Part shown: one piece after another, positions 8,390-15,838 of the stretch
Layout: every line of letters begins with the position of its first letter
Position numbering within the stretch: the stretch's first letter is position 1
Source: Kitasatospora aureofaciens
GTDB lineage: Bacteria; Actinomycetota; Actinomycetes; Streptomycetales; Streptomycetaceae
Assembly: GCF_019192735.1 (NCBI RefSeq)
Contig: NZ_JAHTKP010000076.1
Location: 1 to 33,885 of the forward strand
Direction of reading: 5' to 3'
DNA: 33,885 nucleotides
Position numbers and translations under genes: made by a program
The notes under the pieces: model-generated
The model's database searches: none
The model's input: only the letters and a program-made list of their open reading frames with translations
Told to the model about the DNA's origin: nothing

Positions 8390-9354
8390 CGGGTGGTCCC
8401 GTCGCCGGTGCCGGTCAGCCGGTAGAGCGAGGTCGCCGAGGTGAGTCCCGCGCCGACCGCGAGGAAGAGCACCTGGTCGTGTCCGGCGAGGCGGCCGGTG
8501 TCCAGGGCCTGACGGTATCCGTGGATGAGCGCCGAGGTGTGCGGGTCGCCGTGGACGCCTTCGACGGTGACGGCGGCGTCGGAGGCGAGGCCGAGGCGTT
8601 TGGCGAGGCGCGCGGCGAACGCGGGTGTCGGCTGTGAGGTGACCAGCAGGGTGCGGTCGAGGGCGACGTGTGCCCGGCCGGCGTCCGCGGTGTCCTGGGC
8701 GATCGCCGCGCTGTCCTCGGCGCTCAGCACGGTGTGGACGGAGTCGACGGCGAGGGCCAGCATCCGGTCCAGGACGTCGTCGTCGCGGTCCACGACGATG
8801 CTGTTCCGTCCGTCGGCACCGACGTCGGGCAGCGGCAGATAGCCGTTGACCCCGTGCCCGCCGGGCAGGGACCGGTGGTGCACACGGCCGAAGCCGAGGG
8901 TGTCGCCGGTGTGCTCCAGCAGCAGGGCTGCTCCGGTGCTCGCGTACGGGAACGCGGCCGTGCCGGCGCGGGAGGGGTCCGTCGACGGGTGGGTGTCGGC
9001 GGAGACCACCATCACCCGGCGGGCGCTGCCGGTGGAGAGCAGGGCGTCGGCCGCCTGGACGGCGTTGAGCACGCCGCAGGCCCCGTTCATCAGGTCGAGG
9101 GAGAACGCGGCCCGCCGGTCGGGGGAGTGGAGGTAGTCGAGGTTGATGCCGATGTTCTTCTGGATGAGTGCGGCGACGGACGGTTCGACGATGTTGGAGT
9201 CGCGGTAGACGCCGACGTTGATGAGGACGTCGACGTCGGCGGAGGACATCTGGGCCTGTTCCAGGCAGGCGCGGCCGGCCGCCGCCGCGTGGCCGATGGA
9301 GCTGCCGGAGCCGTCGGCCGGGCTGAGCGCGGCCGAGCTGATGACGGTGGCCAT
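8386..9354 (-). CDS. lstB: KAS-III-like subunit with altered catalytic triad, LstB-like
   Basis: 322 residues of the FabH/OleA thiolase fold. Cys93 sits in MNGACGVL, at the nucleophile position. The usual His (as in HQAN) is replaced by Ser240 in VTSQPTP and the usual Asn by His272 in GDPHTSA, so the Cys-His-Asn triad is not intact. Glu57 in NIVEPSVA lies where OleA donates a glutamate across the dimer interface (alignment by eye). It therefore probably works as the partner subunit of LstA; in lipstatin, LstA and LstB form a heterodimer that condenses two acyl-CoAs without decarboxylation. ATG 9354 has GGAGG 7 nt upstream; GTG 9360 overlaps the lstA stop but would lie too close to that site. 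Confidence 0.87.
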   Translation of the reverse strand: MATVISSAALSPADGSGSSIGHAAAAGRACLEQAQMSSADVDVLINVGVYRDSNIVEPSVAALIQKNIGINLDYLHSPDRRAAFSLDLMNGACGVLNAVQAADALLSTGSARRVMVVSADTHPSTDPSRAGTAAFPYASTGAALLLEHTGDTLGFGRVHHRSLPGGHGVNGYLPLPDVGADGRNSIVVDRDDDVLDRMLALAVDSVHTVLSAEDSAAIAQDTADAGRAHVALDRTLLVTSQPTPAFAARLAKRLGLASDAAVTVEGVHGDPHTSALIHGYRQALDTGRLAGHDQVLFLAVGAGLTSATSLYRLTGTGDGTTR

Positions 9355-9356
9355 GG

Positions 9357-10406
9357 TCACACCTCCAGGGAGGAGACGGTCGCGGACAGGAAACCGGTCA
9401 CGACACCCGAGGCCGCGGGCACCATCAGCACCTTCGACCCCTTGGGTATGCGGTCCTCGGCGAGCGCCTGATGCAGCACCAGGTAGTGCGATGTGGTCGC
9501 GGTGTTGGCCAGCCGGTCGACGACCGAGAGGGACTGCGGCATGGGTGCGGCGAAGCCGCGCTCGCCCGCGGCGTTCATGAAGTCCACGAACCGGGTGCCG
9601 ACCTGGTGGTGGATGATGAAGTCGTATCCCTCGTCGGCGAACCGACGGCCCTGCTCGGCCAGCCTGTCCCCGTGGAAGGCCGGCCACAGCGAGAGCCGGT
9701 CCTCGGCGTGCATCTCCTTGTTGTTGGTGTACATGGCCATGCCGCCCGTGCCGTCACTGGGCATGCCGAGGCACAGGTGCGAATACTCCGAGCACGTCAT
9801 CAGCTCGATGTCGTGGATCACGTCCCGGTCGTCCGTCGCGCGGTCCATCACCAGCGCGACGGCGGAGTCCCCTACGGACATCGACGCGAACTGGGGGTCC
9901 CTGCTGTCCTCCATCTCGCGCGCGGCGGTGAAGGCGATGGGGGAGATGTGCTCCCCGCTCAGCACCAGGCCGTTGCGTACGGTGCCGGCGCGGATCATCC
10001 GGTCCAGCAGGAGGACGCCGGTCATCATGCCCGCGCAGGCGTTGGAGACGTCGAAGTGGACGGCGCGGTCCGCGCCGATCTCCTTGGCGATGCGGTGCGC
10101 GAACGAAGGCTCGAACTGGAGGCGCCCGCCGTCGGTCATGCGGCTGATGGAGCAGGAGATCACGGCGTCGATCTCGTCCGGTGCGTAGCGGGATCGGCCC
10201 AGGCAGTCCCGGGCCGCCGACACGGCCATCGTGAGGCTGTTCTCGGGGCTCTGTGCGGTGTCGTCCGCCACCCGCCGCTCCGTTGTCCCGGTGATCTTCA
10301 CCAGGTCGAACTCCGGGGCCTTCTCCAGGCGGTCGAGGAGTTCCCGGGTGCTCATCACCGCTGCGGGGAGGTAGGCCCCGATGGCTTCTAACCGGTTTTT
10401 GTTCAC
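9357..10406 (-). CDS. lstA: KAS-III/OleA-like acyl-CoA condensing enzyme, LstA-like
   Basis: 349 residues from GTG 10406, chosen because the N-terminal KAS-III sequence (LEAIGAYLPA) begins at once after it; an AAGAGAG element lies a few bases upstream. The full triad is present: Cys124 in SNACAGMM, His267 in IHHQVG and Asn301 in ANTATTS. FEPSFA (98-103) matches the conserved Glu-Pro-Ser region. It should be the catalytic half of a LstA-LstB heterodimer performing Claisen condensation of two fatty acyl-CoAs. It is the first gene of the operon. Codon 6 is TTA (10389-10391), the rare leucine codon read by bldA tRNA, which would tie the entire coupled operon to development. A primary-metabolism FabH is unlikely given the paired lstB. 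Confidence 0.88.
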   Translation of the reverse strand: MNKNRLEAIGAYLPAAVMSTRELLDRLEKAPEFDLVKITGTTERRVADDTAQSPENSLTMAVSAARDCLGRSRYAPDEIDAVISCSISRMTDGGRLQFEPSFAHRIAKEIGADRAVHFDVSNACAGMMTGVLLLDRMIRAGTVRNGLVLSGEHISPIAFTAAREMEDSRDPQFASMSVGDSAVALVMDRATDDRDVIHDIELMTCSEYSHLCLGMPSDGTGGMAMYTNNKEMHAEDRLSLWPAFHGDRLAEQGRRFADEGYDFIIHHQVGTRFVDFMNAAGERGFAAPMPQSLSVVDRLANTATTSHYLVLHQALAEDRIPKGSKVLMVPAASGVVTGFLSATVSSLEV

Positions 10407-10459
10407 AGCACTCTCTTCGTTCTCGCGTGGGTCCGGTTGATTAAGGCCACGTAAAATCA

Positions 10460-10487
10460 CACGAGGTGAATGGACGTCACCTTCGTG
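10460..10487. promoter_or_regulatory. Inverted repeat in the lst operon leader (possible operator)
   Basis: CACGAGGTGA (10460-10469) pairs with TCACCTTCGTG (10477-10487) with a single unpaired base, around a 7-nt spacer. It lies 54-81 nt upstream of the lstA GTG. On the minus strand an AT-rich GATTTTACG follows directly and could be a -10 region. The site could bind a regulator or form a leader hairpin; I do not recognise a known operator consensus. Confidence 0.35.
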
Positions 10488-10590
10488 CACGTTGGAACTC
10501 GAAGTGCCCAGGGTTACTTCGCGGGCTTCTCCCTGGCCGCGGGAGTGCCGCATGACGTGGGCGCGTCAATCGCTCTTGGAGACTAGCGTA

Positions 10591-10863
10591 TTACTCAAAG
10601 CGACCTTGCATCGCGGGGATGTGACGATCGCCACCCGTCTTTGGCGTGCCACCGGAGATTGATTGGCCGTCGGGAAGGTCGACAAAGAGAGCCTGATCAG
10701 TGGCGCGGCCAAGCATATGGTCGGCCAATCCGCTGAAGTCGATCCCCTGGGATTCGAAGCCGCCTGTGAAGAGAACCTCCTTGGAGCGTCTGCTGTCCTC
10801 TCGGTACAGATGGGTCGGCTCGGTGGAACTCGTTCGCTGACCTCCAGATGCCGGCTCACCCAA
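10591..10863 (-). pseudogene. Remnant resembling an ADP-ribosyltransferase (Scabin/pierisin-like) domain
   Basis: An open frame of 90 codons from TTG 10863. Residues 18-50 read HLYREDSRR, then LFTGGFESQG and LADHM. This is reminiscent of the start of enterotoxin/pierisin-type ART domains (LYR-x-D-x-R, then a GF-x-x-xG turn and a conserved helix with His). The frame ends about 40 residues later without the STT and Glu motifs, so any gene is truncated and probably dead. GC is lower than in the neighbouring operon, suggesting separate origin. The family call is by eye; a chance open frame remains possible. Confidence 0.3.
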
Positions 10864-10913
10864 GCCAGTGTCAACGGTCGGACAGCCGCCGCATCATCGT
10901 GGTTGGTCACCAT

Positions 10914-11856
10914 GCCACCCCATCATCCGGACGACGGCACGCGCAAAAGACCCGGCCAAGGAGTGAGCAGGTCGTCTCCCCAGCGAATGGAGACACACGG
11001 AAGATCTCGGGAACCATGACCCCAGCCTCGCGGGGAACGGCAGAACCCGGAGGCAGTTCGTTCTTTCTCAAGCTCTGGAGCGGGTTCGTCGGTCGGGTGG
11101 AGGCCGTCCTGGTGGTTGTCTCGGCGGTATGACGTCCGTGCCCTGTGCCGGAGGCCGGCGGCGACGGCCAGGCCGGTGGAGCGCGCTGCCTGTGCCGACC
11201 CGGCGGGAGGTGGTGGCCGCGGTGGTGTCGGCTCCGGATGATCCGTGGTGGGAGGTGCGGGTGCTGCACGCGAAGCTCTACCCGGCGAAGGACCGCAGTG
11301 TGTGAGCGTGTTGATGCCCCCCGTACCCTCGCGCGGGCGGCGGTCCCGGGCATGGCATGCTGCCCCGCATGATCGACACTCCCGACATCGACACCTCGGG
11401 CGAGACCTGGTCGTTCGCCACCGCGCGCGAACCGGCCGAGTTCCCCGCCGTCGAGGTCGAAGGCGTGCCCGGCGTCGAGCACGCCGGGGGCAGGGACCAT
11501 CCCCTGTGCGGGATCCGCGGCCGGTACCTCCATCACGCTGGCCCGCGTCGAGGACGCCGACCGGCAGTACCTCGTCGTCCTGCCTCTCGACGGCCGCGCC
11601 CGCATCGCGCGCGGGGCGGTGACTGCCTCTCCCGCGGCTTCGCTCAGTCCTCCTCCGGCCCCACCGCTCCCTCGGGGCGCTGCTCCTTCGTGAACCCGGG
11701 GCACTGAGGCCCGGCGCGACGAGGGCGCGGCTTGGCCGGCCGGTTCCCGGTGACACATCGCGCCGACACTTCATGTGGGGGAGTAGTTGTCCGTCAGCGT
11801 TGCGGTGTGCCGGATGGGGGTGGGGGCTGGGCGTAGCCGAGGAAGAAACAGCAAAG
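10914..11856. other. Stretch without a supportable intact gene
   Basis: No frame here has convincing coding character over its length. A plus-strand frame at 11357 begins MLPRMIDTPDIDTSGETW and keeps plausible composition for about 40 codons. Sense then seems to continue in another frame (SITLARVEDADRQYLVVLPL near 11540), so it may be a frameshifted remnant of a small gene. A second short fragment near 11200 contains VLHAKLYPAKDRSV before a stop. The long minus-strand open frame 10907-11758 is Arg/Pro-rich and looks like an antisense shadow. Confidence 0.4.
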
Positions 11857-11887
11857 GCCGGCGGTGGGTGTGGGCCCACCGGCCGGC
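11857..11887. terminator. Strong GC hairpin, possible terminator
   Basis: GCCGGCGGTGGG (11857-11868) pairs with CCCACCGGCCGGC (11875-11887) with one bulged base and a 6-nt loop. It is preceded by CAGCAAAG. No intact gene ends beside it, so it may have served a gene now decayed. Confidence 0.4.
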
Positions 11888-12337
11888 CGTCGCTCCGGGT
11901 CCGCTACCACACGGACTCCGGGAGAGCTGACGCGAGTCCGGTCCAACGAACGAGCGTCTGTGCTGGCCGTCTGAAGGAAACGGCTGCTGGCTCACTATGC
12001 GAAAACAGCGAATTCTGCGAAAGAGCAGGTACGGCACTGTGCTCATTTCGAAACAAAGAGCTGCTCTGACCTGCGGAAACGCTGCACCGTGCGCGATTGT
12101 TTCATGTAGGGGGAAAGCCTGGTGGCGGACCGCTTGAGGAGGGGGTGGCACACGGGTGGCACTCGCTGGCAGCGATTTCCCCGGACCCCGACGGCTGTGC
12201 GAGAGTAGTGGGCCACGAGGGTGAACCGCCGTCTACCACCGGCGATCTGACCTCGCATCAGTTCATTCCGAGTCCGGTCCACCCTCAGCCGGGTCCCGTC
12301 CGCGGGTCCCGGCCACAGCAGAACGAGGTTGTCCTCC
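11888..12337. other. Intergenic region before the small membrane protein
   Basis: I see no gene here. The segment 11985-12090 is clearly richer in A/T than its surroundings (AAAACAGCGAATTCTGCG, then TCATTTCGAAACAAAG), which suggests a promoter or regulatory region, but no confident -10/-35 pair can be chosen. The open plus-strand frame from 12097 to 12597 is just an upstream extension of the regulator gene without a start or coding character. Confidence 0.4.
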
Positions 12338-12535
12338 ATGTCCGTACACCTGCCGGTCATCCGGCCCGCGCTCCCCGTCCTGCCCGCCGCCCTGCGTCCG
12401 GGACGGGTGGTGATCCTGGTGGTCGTCGAGATCCTGCTCGTCGCCATGGTCTCCACCGGCTGGTCCCTGGAGCACGCCGTCGAGGTGCTGACGGCGGGCA
12501 CGGTCCTGGCCGGCACGTTCGCCGCCTGGCTCTGA
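12338..12535 (+). CDS. Small single-pass membrane protein
   Basis: 65 residues with one long hydrophobic helix (VVILVVVEILLVAMVST, 24-40) and a second weakly hydrophobic stretch (49-65). ATG 12338 follows GAGG by 9-10 nt. It lies 62 nt upstream of the XRE/zinc-ribbon regulator on the same strand, probably in one transcript. Streptomycete mobile elements often carry such short membrane proteins next to regulators, but I cannot name a family. Function unknown. Confidence 0.6.
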   Translation: MSVHLPVIRPALPVLPAALRPGRVVILVVVEILLVAMVSTGWSLEHAVEVLTAGTVLAGTFAAWL

Positions 12536-12597
12536 CCCGCCCGCCGGGGCCGGCCGTCGTTGGCCGGCCCCGTTGCCGTACGAGAGGAGGGAGCGGT

Positions 12598-13704
12598 GTG
12601 GGCCGCTCCATGACCCCCCCGACCCTGGCCACTCCGACCGGTCGGTTCGCCAGTGAGCTGCAGTCGCTGAAGCACAGGAGCGGCCTCACCCTCGCCGCGA
12701 TCTCCGAGAAGTGCCACGTCTCCGTGCCGACCCTGTCCAAGGCCTTCAACGGCCGCGAGCTGCCCAGTTGGGAGACCGTCCGCAAGGTGGTCGAGGCCTG
12801 CGGCGGCGACAGCCGACGGTGGCGCCGCTCCTACGAGGATTGCATCGCCGTGATGCGTGGGCCGGCCGACGAGGACTGGCTGATGGCCGAGGCCATTCGG
12901 AGCTGGACCCCGGCACGGCCCTGGGTTCCGCTGACCGAGCCGCGGACCCTCGACGAGTATCGGTTGTGGCTGAAGGTGGCCAAGCGGTTCGCCGACCGGT
13001 CGTTCAGCGAACTGTCCCGGTTGTCGCGTCTGGGGCAGAACAGCTGGGCGGCGGAGTCGTTCGCCTCGCTGGTATCCGGGCGCCGGGCTCTTAATCCCCG
13101 CTGTGTCCTGTCTTTCCTAATGGCATGTGGCATCGCCCGGTACGCCGACCTTCGCAGGTGGCTGTGGCTGATCCCGGCCGGGAACGACACCTGGCTGCGC
13201 GCTGAGGTGATGGCGGCTTCAGCGTCGCTGCACGCGTCGAGCATTGGCTCTGAGGAATGGGAGGTACAGGCACGGGCTGCGACCGCCGCCGGATACGACG
13301 GCGCGCTCGACCGCCCAGAGGCCATTGACTCCACCTTGGATTCGCTGGTGGCCCAGCTCGTCGACCAAGTGCGCTGGCCGGAGGTCGACGCCGTCGTGAA
13401 GACCTCGCGAGGCTTGATGCTCGTTCAGACCAAGCACCACAGCCCGGAGACGGCACCCCAGGCCAGCGTCATGTCTGCCACAAAGCTGGTCCGGCGGGCC
13501 GGACTCGACCCCGTGTCGCCCTACCCTGGCCGTTCCACCGCCCCATGGGCCTGTCAGTGCTCGAACTGCGGGGCCATGGTCAGCCCCAGCGTTGCGCAGA
13601 TTCTGGCCCGCGGGTACACCTGCGCCTTATGCGGCTGGGAGGGCAGGAGCAACCCACCCGGATTCCGCATGCCCGGCACCCCGTCTCCCCGTTCAGGGCT
13701 CTGA
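12598..13704 (+). CDS. XRE-type HTH protein with C-terminal zinc ribbon
   Basis: 368 residues from GTG 12598, which has GGAGG 7 nt upstream; ATG 12610 in the same frame is an alternative. An N-terminal XRE helix-turn-helix (about 16-80) includes LTLAAISEKCHVSVPTLSKA. A second HTH-like segment lies about 130-185 (RSFSELSRLSRLGQ through SLVSGRRALNPRCVLSFL). The C-terminus holds a four-cysteine zinc ribbon, CSNCG (321-325) and CALCG (342-346). Leu344 is encoded by TTA (13627-13629), so translation may be bldA-limited. Two HTH units with a zinc ribbon suggest DNA or RNA binding; the target is unknown. It converges with and overlaps by 12 nt the gene on the other strand. Confidence 0.75.
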   Translation: MGRSMTPPTLATPTGRFASELQSLKHRSGLTLAAISEKCHVSVPTLSKAFNGRELPSWETVRKVVEACGGDSRRWRRSYEDCIAVMRGPADEDWLMAEAIRSWTPARPWVPLTEPRTLDEYRLWLKVAKRFADRSFSELSRLSRLGQNSWAAESFASLVSGRRALNPRCVLSFLMACGIARYADLRRWLWLIPAGNDTWLRAEVMAASASLHASSIGSEEWEVQARAATAAGYDGALDRPEAIDSTLDSLVAQLVDQVRWPEVDAVVKTSRGLMLVQTKHHSPETAPQASVMSATKLVRRAGLDPVSPYPGRSTAPWACQCSNCGAMVSPSVAQILARGYTCALCGWEGRSNPPGFRMPGTPSPRSGL

Positions 13705-14169
13705 CCGGGAGCTGCGCGCCGTGGCTGCGCCGGGTGTCCGGATGGTGCGGGGCCCGGGAAGTTGAGAGCCTTGGGTTGTTGTGGCTGCCGGTGCCCACTG
13801 ATAGGGAGCGGAAGCGGTGCTGGTGGTCCGGGCCGGGCTCGGCGTGCTGCCCTGGCCGGACAGCACGTCGATCCAGGTGCTCACCGCGTTGGCGAACGCG
13901 TTCGGCAGGCCGGCCGCGATCCGGCGGGCCCTGGCCAGGTCAGCGTCCACGATCTCGTCCTCGGCGAGGAGGTTCCGCAGTCGCAGGTAGTTGACCACGC
14001 GGGCGCCCTGGTGGTTGTAGCTCAGCGCGGCGACCGCCTTGATGTCCGCCTCTCGGATCGGCGCGTCGATGCCAAAGTGCGCCACGAGAACTCTCAACAC
14101 GCGGATGCTGCCGCCGAGTTGCTCAATCTTCCATCCTCGGCGGCGAATGTAGTCGGCGAAGTCGGACAA
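13693..14169 (-). CDS. Uncharacterised protein beside an IS
   Basis: 158 residues from TTG 14169, supported by GGAGG 6 nt upstream and an in-frame TGA directly before the TTG (TGATTG), as if coupled to a gene that once lay upstream. Residues 1-110 look like a soluble helical protein (MSDFADYIRRRGWKIEQLGG, then DADLARARRIAAGLPNAF). The last 45 residues are low-complexity Thr/Ser/Ala/Pro and may not be conserved. The right-hand IS begins only 14 bp before the start, so the promoter or upstream partner was probably displaced by the insertion. I do not recognise the family. Confidence 0.55.
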   Translation of the reverse strand: MSDFADYIRRRGWKIEQLGGSIRVLRVLVAHFGIDAPIREADIKAVAALSYNHQGARVVNYLRLRNLLAEDEIVDADLARARRIAAGLPNAFANAVSTWIDVLSGQGSTPSPARTTSTASAPYQWAPAATTTQGSQLPGPRTIRTPGAATARSSRSEP

Positions 14170-14183
14170 TCAGTGCCTCCGCC

Positions 14184-14215
14184 CCTGTCGGGCTCGGAAA
14201 GTCATTGCTGCAGGT
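14184..14215 (+). repeat. Left terminal inverted repeat of the rve-type IS
   Basis: Begins CCTGTCGGGCTCGGAAAGTC; the complement of 15339-15370 begins CCTGTGGGGCTCGGAAAGTC. Four mismatches in 32 bp. Confidence 0.85.
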
Positions 14216-14253
14216 GGCAGCGGGAGGGCGATCTCGGCTGCCACCATGTCCGC

Positions 14254-15330
14254 GTGATCGTCTCGCTGCTGTACAAGGTGGCCCGCAAGTTGCTGTCCGT
14301 CCCGGGAGTGCTGCTGCGTCGCGACACCGCGAAGGATGCGGAGCTGCTCGTGCTCCGGCATGAGAACGCGGTGCTGTGTCGCCAGCTCGCCGGCCCGGTC
14401 CGCTATGAGTCGGCGGACCGGCTCTGGTTGGCGGCGCTGTCCAGCCTGATACCCCGTCACCGGTGGTACGAGGTCTTCCCCGTCGCACCCGGCACGCTTC
14501 TGGCCTGGCACCGAAGGTTCATCGCGGCGAAGTGGGACTACAGCACACGGCGCACCCGCACCGGGCGTCCGCCGACCAGAGCGGCGCTCAGGAACCTCGT
14601 GCTACGCCTGGCTCGGGAAAATGCGGGGTGGGGGCACAGGTGGATCCAGGGCGAGCTGGCCCGCCTCGGGCATCCGATCGCCGCATCCACGGTGTGGGAG
14701 ATCCTGAACGCGGCGGGCATCGACCAGGCCCCGCGCCGCACTGGCCCGACCTGGCGTGAGTTCCTCACGGCCCAGGCCGAGGGCATCGTCGCCGTCGACT
14801 TCTTCCATCTCGACACTGCGATGGGGCGCCGGCTGTACGCGTTGGCGTTCCTTGAGCACGGTACTCGACGTCTGCACATCGCCGGCGTCACCGCTCATCC
14901 CACTCGGGAGTGGGCCGTGCAGCAGGCCCGCAACGTCGCTGCCGGCCTGGGCACGCGCATGGAGTCGCTGCGCTTCCTGCTACGCGACCGCGACGGCAAG
15001 TACGGGCCCTCGTTCGACGCTGTCTTCGAGGCCGAGGAGATGGAGATCCTGAAGAGTGCGCCGCGGGCTCCCCGGATGAATGCCCGCTGCGAGCGGGTGA
15101 TCGGCAGTATCCGGCGCGAGGTGCCCGACCACGTCCTGATCATGAACGAGGCTCATGCTCGGCTGGTCTTGGACGCCTACCAGCGGCACTACAACGAGCA
15201 CCGCCCCCACCGGGCCCGGAGCCAGCTACCACCCGGCGCCGACCGGCAGCCCACCACCCTTCACGACTTCGAAGGCCGCAGACTCCTGCGCAGCCGCGTC
15301 CTCGGCGGCGTCATCAACGAGTACCGGTAA
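14254..15330 (+). CDS. Transposase, integrase-core (rve) DDE family
   Basis: 358 residues from GTG 14254. The N-terminal half includes a helix-turn-helix-like region (LVLRHENAVLCRQLAG, 32-47). The integrase core carries Asp182 in VAVDFFH, Asp245/Asp247 in LRDRDGKYG and Glu280 in NARCERVIG, followed by the typical NEHRPH near the C-terminus. It resembles IS3/IS481-type proteins read from one frame, with no programmed frameshift visible. The stop codon lies 8 bp before the right terminal repeat. It catalyses cut or copy and insertion of the element. Confidence 0.9.
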   Translation: MIVSLLYKVARKLLSVPGVLLRRDTAKDAELLVLRHENAVLCRQLAGPVRYESADRLWLAALSSLIPRHRWYEVFPVAPGTLLAWHRRFIAAKWDYSTRRTRTGRPPTRAALRNLVLRLARENAGWGHRWIQGELARLGHPIAASTVWEILNAAGIDQAPRRTGPTWREFLTAQAEGIVAVDFFHLDTAMGRRLYALAFLEHGTRRLHIAGVTAHPTREWAVQQARNVAAGLGTRMESLRFLLRDRDGKYGPSFDAVFEAEEMEILKSAPRAPRMNARCERVIGSIRREVPDHVLIMNEAHARLVLDAYQRHYNEHRPHRARSQLPPGADRQPTTLHDFEGRRLLRSRVLGGVINEYR

Positions 15331-15338
15331 GTAGCTTG

Positions 15339-15370
15339 ACCAGCGGCGATGACTTTCCGAGCCCCACAGG
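15339..15370 (-). repeat. Right terminal inverted repeat of the rve-type IS
   Basis: Mate of 14184-14215; the outermost bases on the plus strand read CCCCACAGG. Confidence 0.85.
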
Positions 15371-15544
15371 TCCTGCGCGGCCCGATGCTGTCCATCCGGT
15401 CGGTTGGCTTTCGGTAGAACGTCAGCGGTTCGGGCGTCGACGGGTCGGAGTCAGCCAGCGGGGCGGCGCGCAGGGTGCCGAGTCCGTCTCCCGGACCTGG
15501 GGATCAGCCCTTCGGATCGCCCCAACACGATGATATCCACGTCG

Positions 15545-15727
15545 TCAGACTGCCTTGGCGAGCTTGCGGACCTCGATGGTGGTCTTGAAGCGGTTGGCGA
15601 CCTTGCTCCAGTGCTCGTGGAAGTACAGCGGCACCCCGGTGTCGATGAACGCCTCGTACACCGCCCGGTCGTCCGGCGGCCCGCCGATCCCGGCAACCCG
15701 GCCCTGCCCACGCACTGAACATGTCAT
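15545..15727 (-). CDS. Short ORF, possible gene remnant
   Basis: 60 codons. The part DRAVYEAFIDTGVPLYF, then HEHWSKVANRFKTTIE and VRKLAKAV reads like a folded protein with amphipathic helices rather than an antisense shadow. There is no good ribosome binding site, and downstream the same sense seems to stop abruptly at TGA with out-of-frame sequence after it. It could be the surviving piece of a gene damaged when the neighbouring IS arrived. The rest of 15371-15838 holds no other gene. Confidence 0.35.
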   Translation of the reverse strand: MTCSVRGQGRVAGIGGPPDDRAVYEAFIDTGVPLYFHEHWSKVANRFKTTIEVRKLAKAV

Positions 15728-15735
15728 GACGGTTC
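15717..15735. promoter_or_regulatory. Near-palindrome upstream of the hydrolase-caspase operon
   Basis: GAAC-AT-GTCATGAC-G-GTTC: an 8-bp perfect palindrome at 15723-15730 flanked by GAAC and GTTC, with arms off-centre by one base. It lies about 100 bp before the hydrolase start, so it could be an operator for the two-gene unit. No confident promoter hexamers could be fixed. Confidence 0.3.
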
Positions 15736-15838
15736 ATCAACTTCGGTGTGAAGAAAGGCCGATGAGGTGCCCTACGATGGACGGCATTCCGACCAGCCGC
15801 GCCGCCATCGGGCTCTCAGCCCGTGCCCAAGGGGGACC

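Larger units (their letters stand above)
14184..15370 (+). mobile_element. Insertion sequence, rve-type single-ORF transposase, 1187 bp
   Basis: Imperfect 32-bp terminal inverted repeats bound the element: 14184-14215 and the complement of 15339-15370, matching at 28 of 32 positions with the shared core GGGCTCGGAAAGTCAT. One transposase gene fills most of the interior and its DDE triad is intact, so the element may be functional. No clear target duplication is visible at the edges (GCC on the left, TCC on the right). Confidence 0.85.

Noticed and set aside
10907..11758. 283- and 318-codon minus-strand frames
   Set aside because: Compositionally biased (Arg/Pro/Thr), no family features, overlapping each other in two frames.
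11771..12151. 126-codon minus-strand ORF
   Set aside because: No start signal, no recognisable pattern, includes the hairpin at 11857-11887.
12097..12597. Upstream extension of the XRE gene to a 535-residue protein
   Set aside because: The extra residues are Pro/Arg/Gly-rich, overlap the small membrane-protein gene in another frame, and GTG 12598 has an ideal ribosome binding site.
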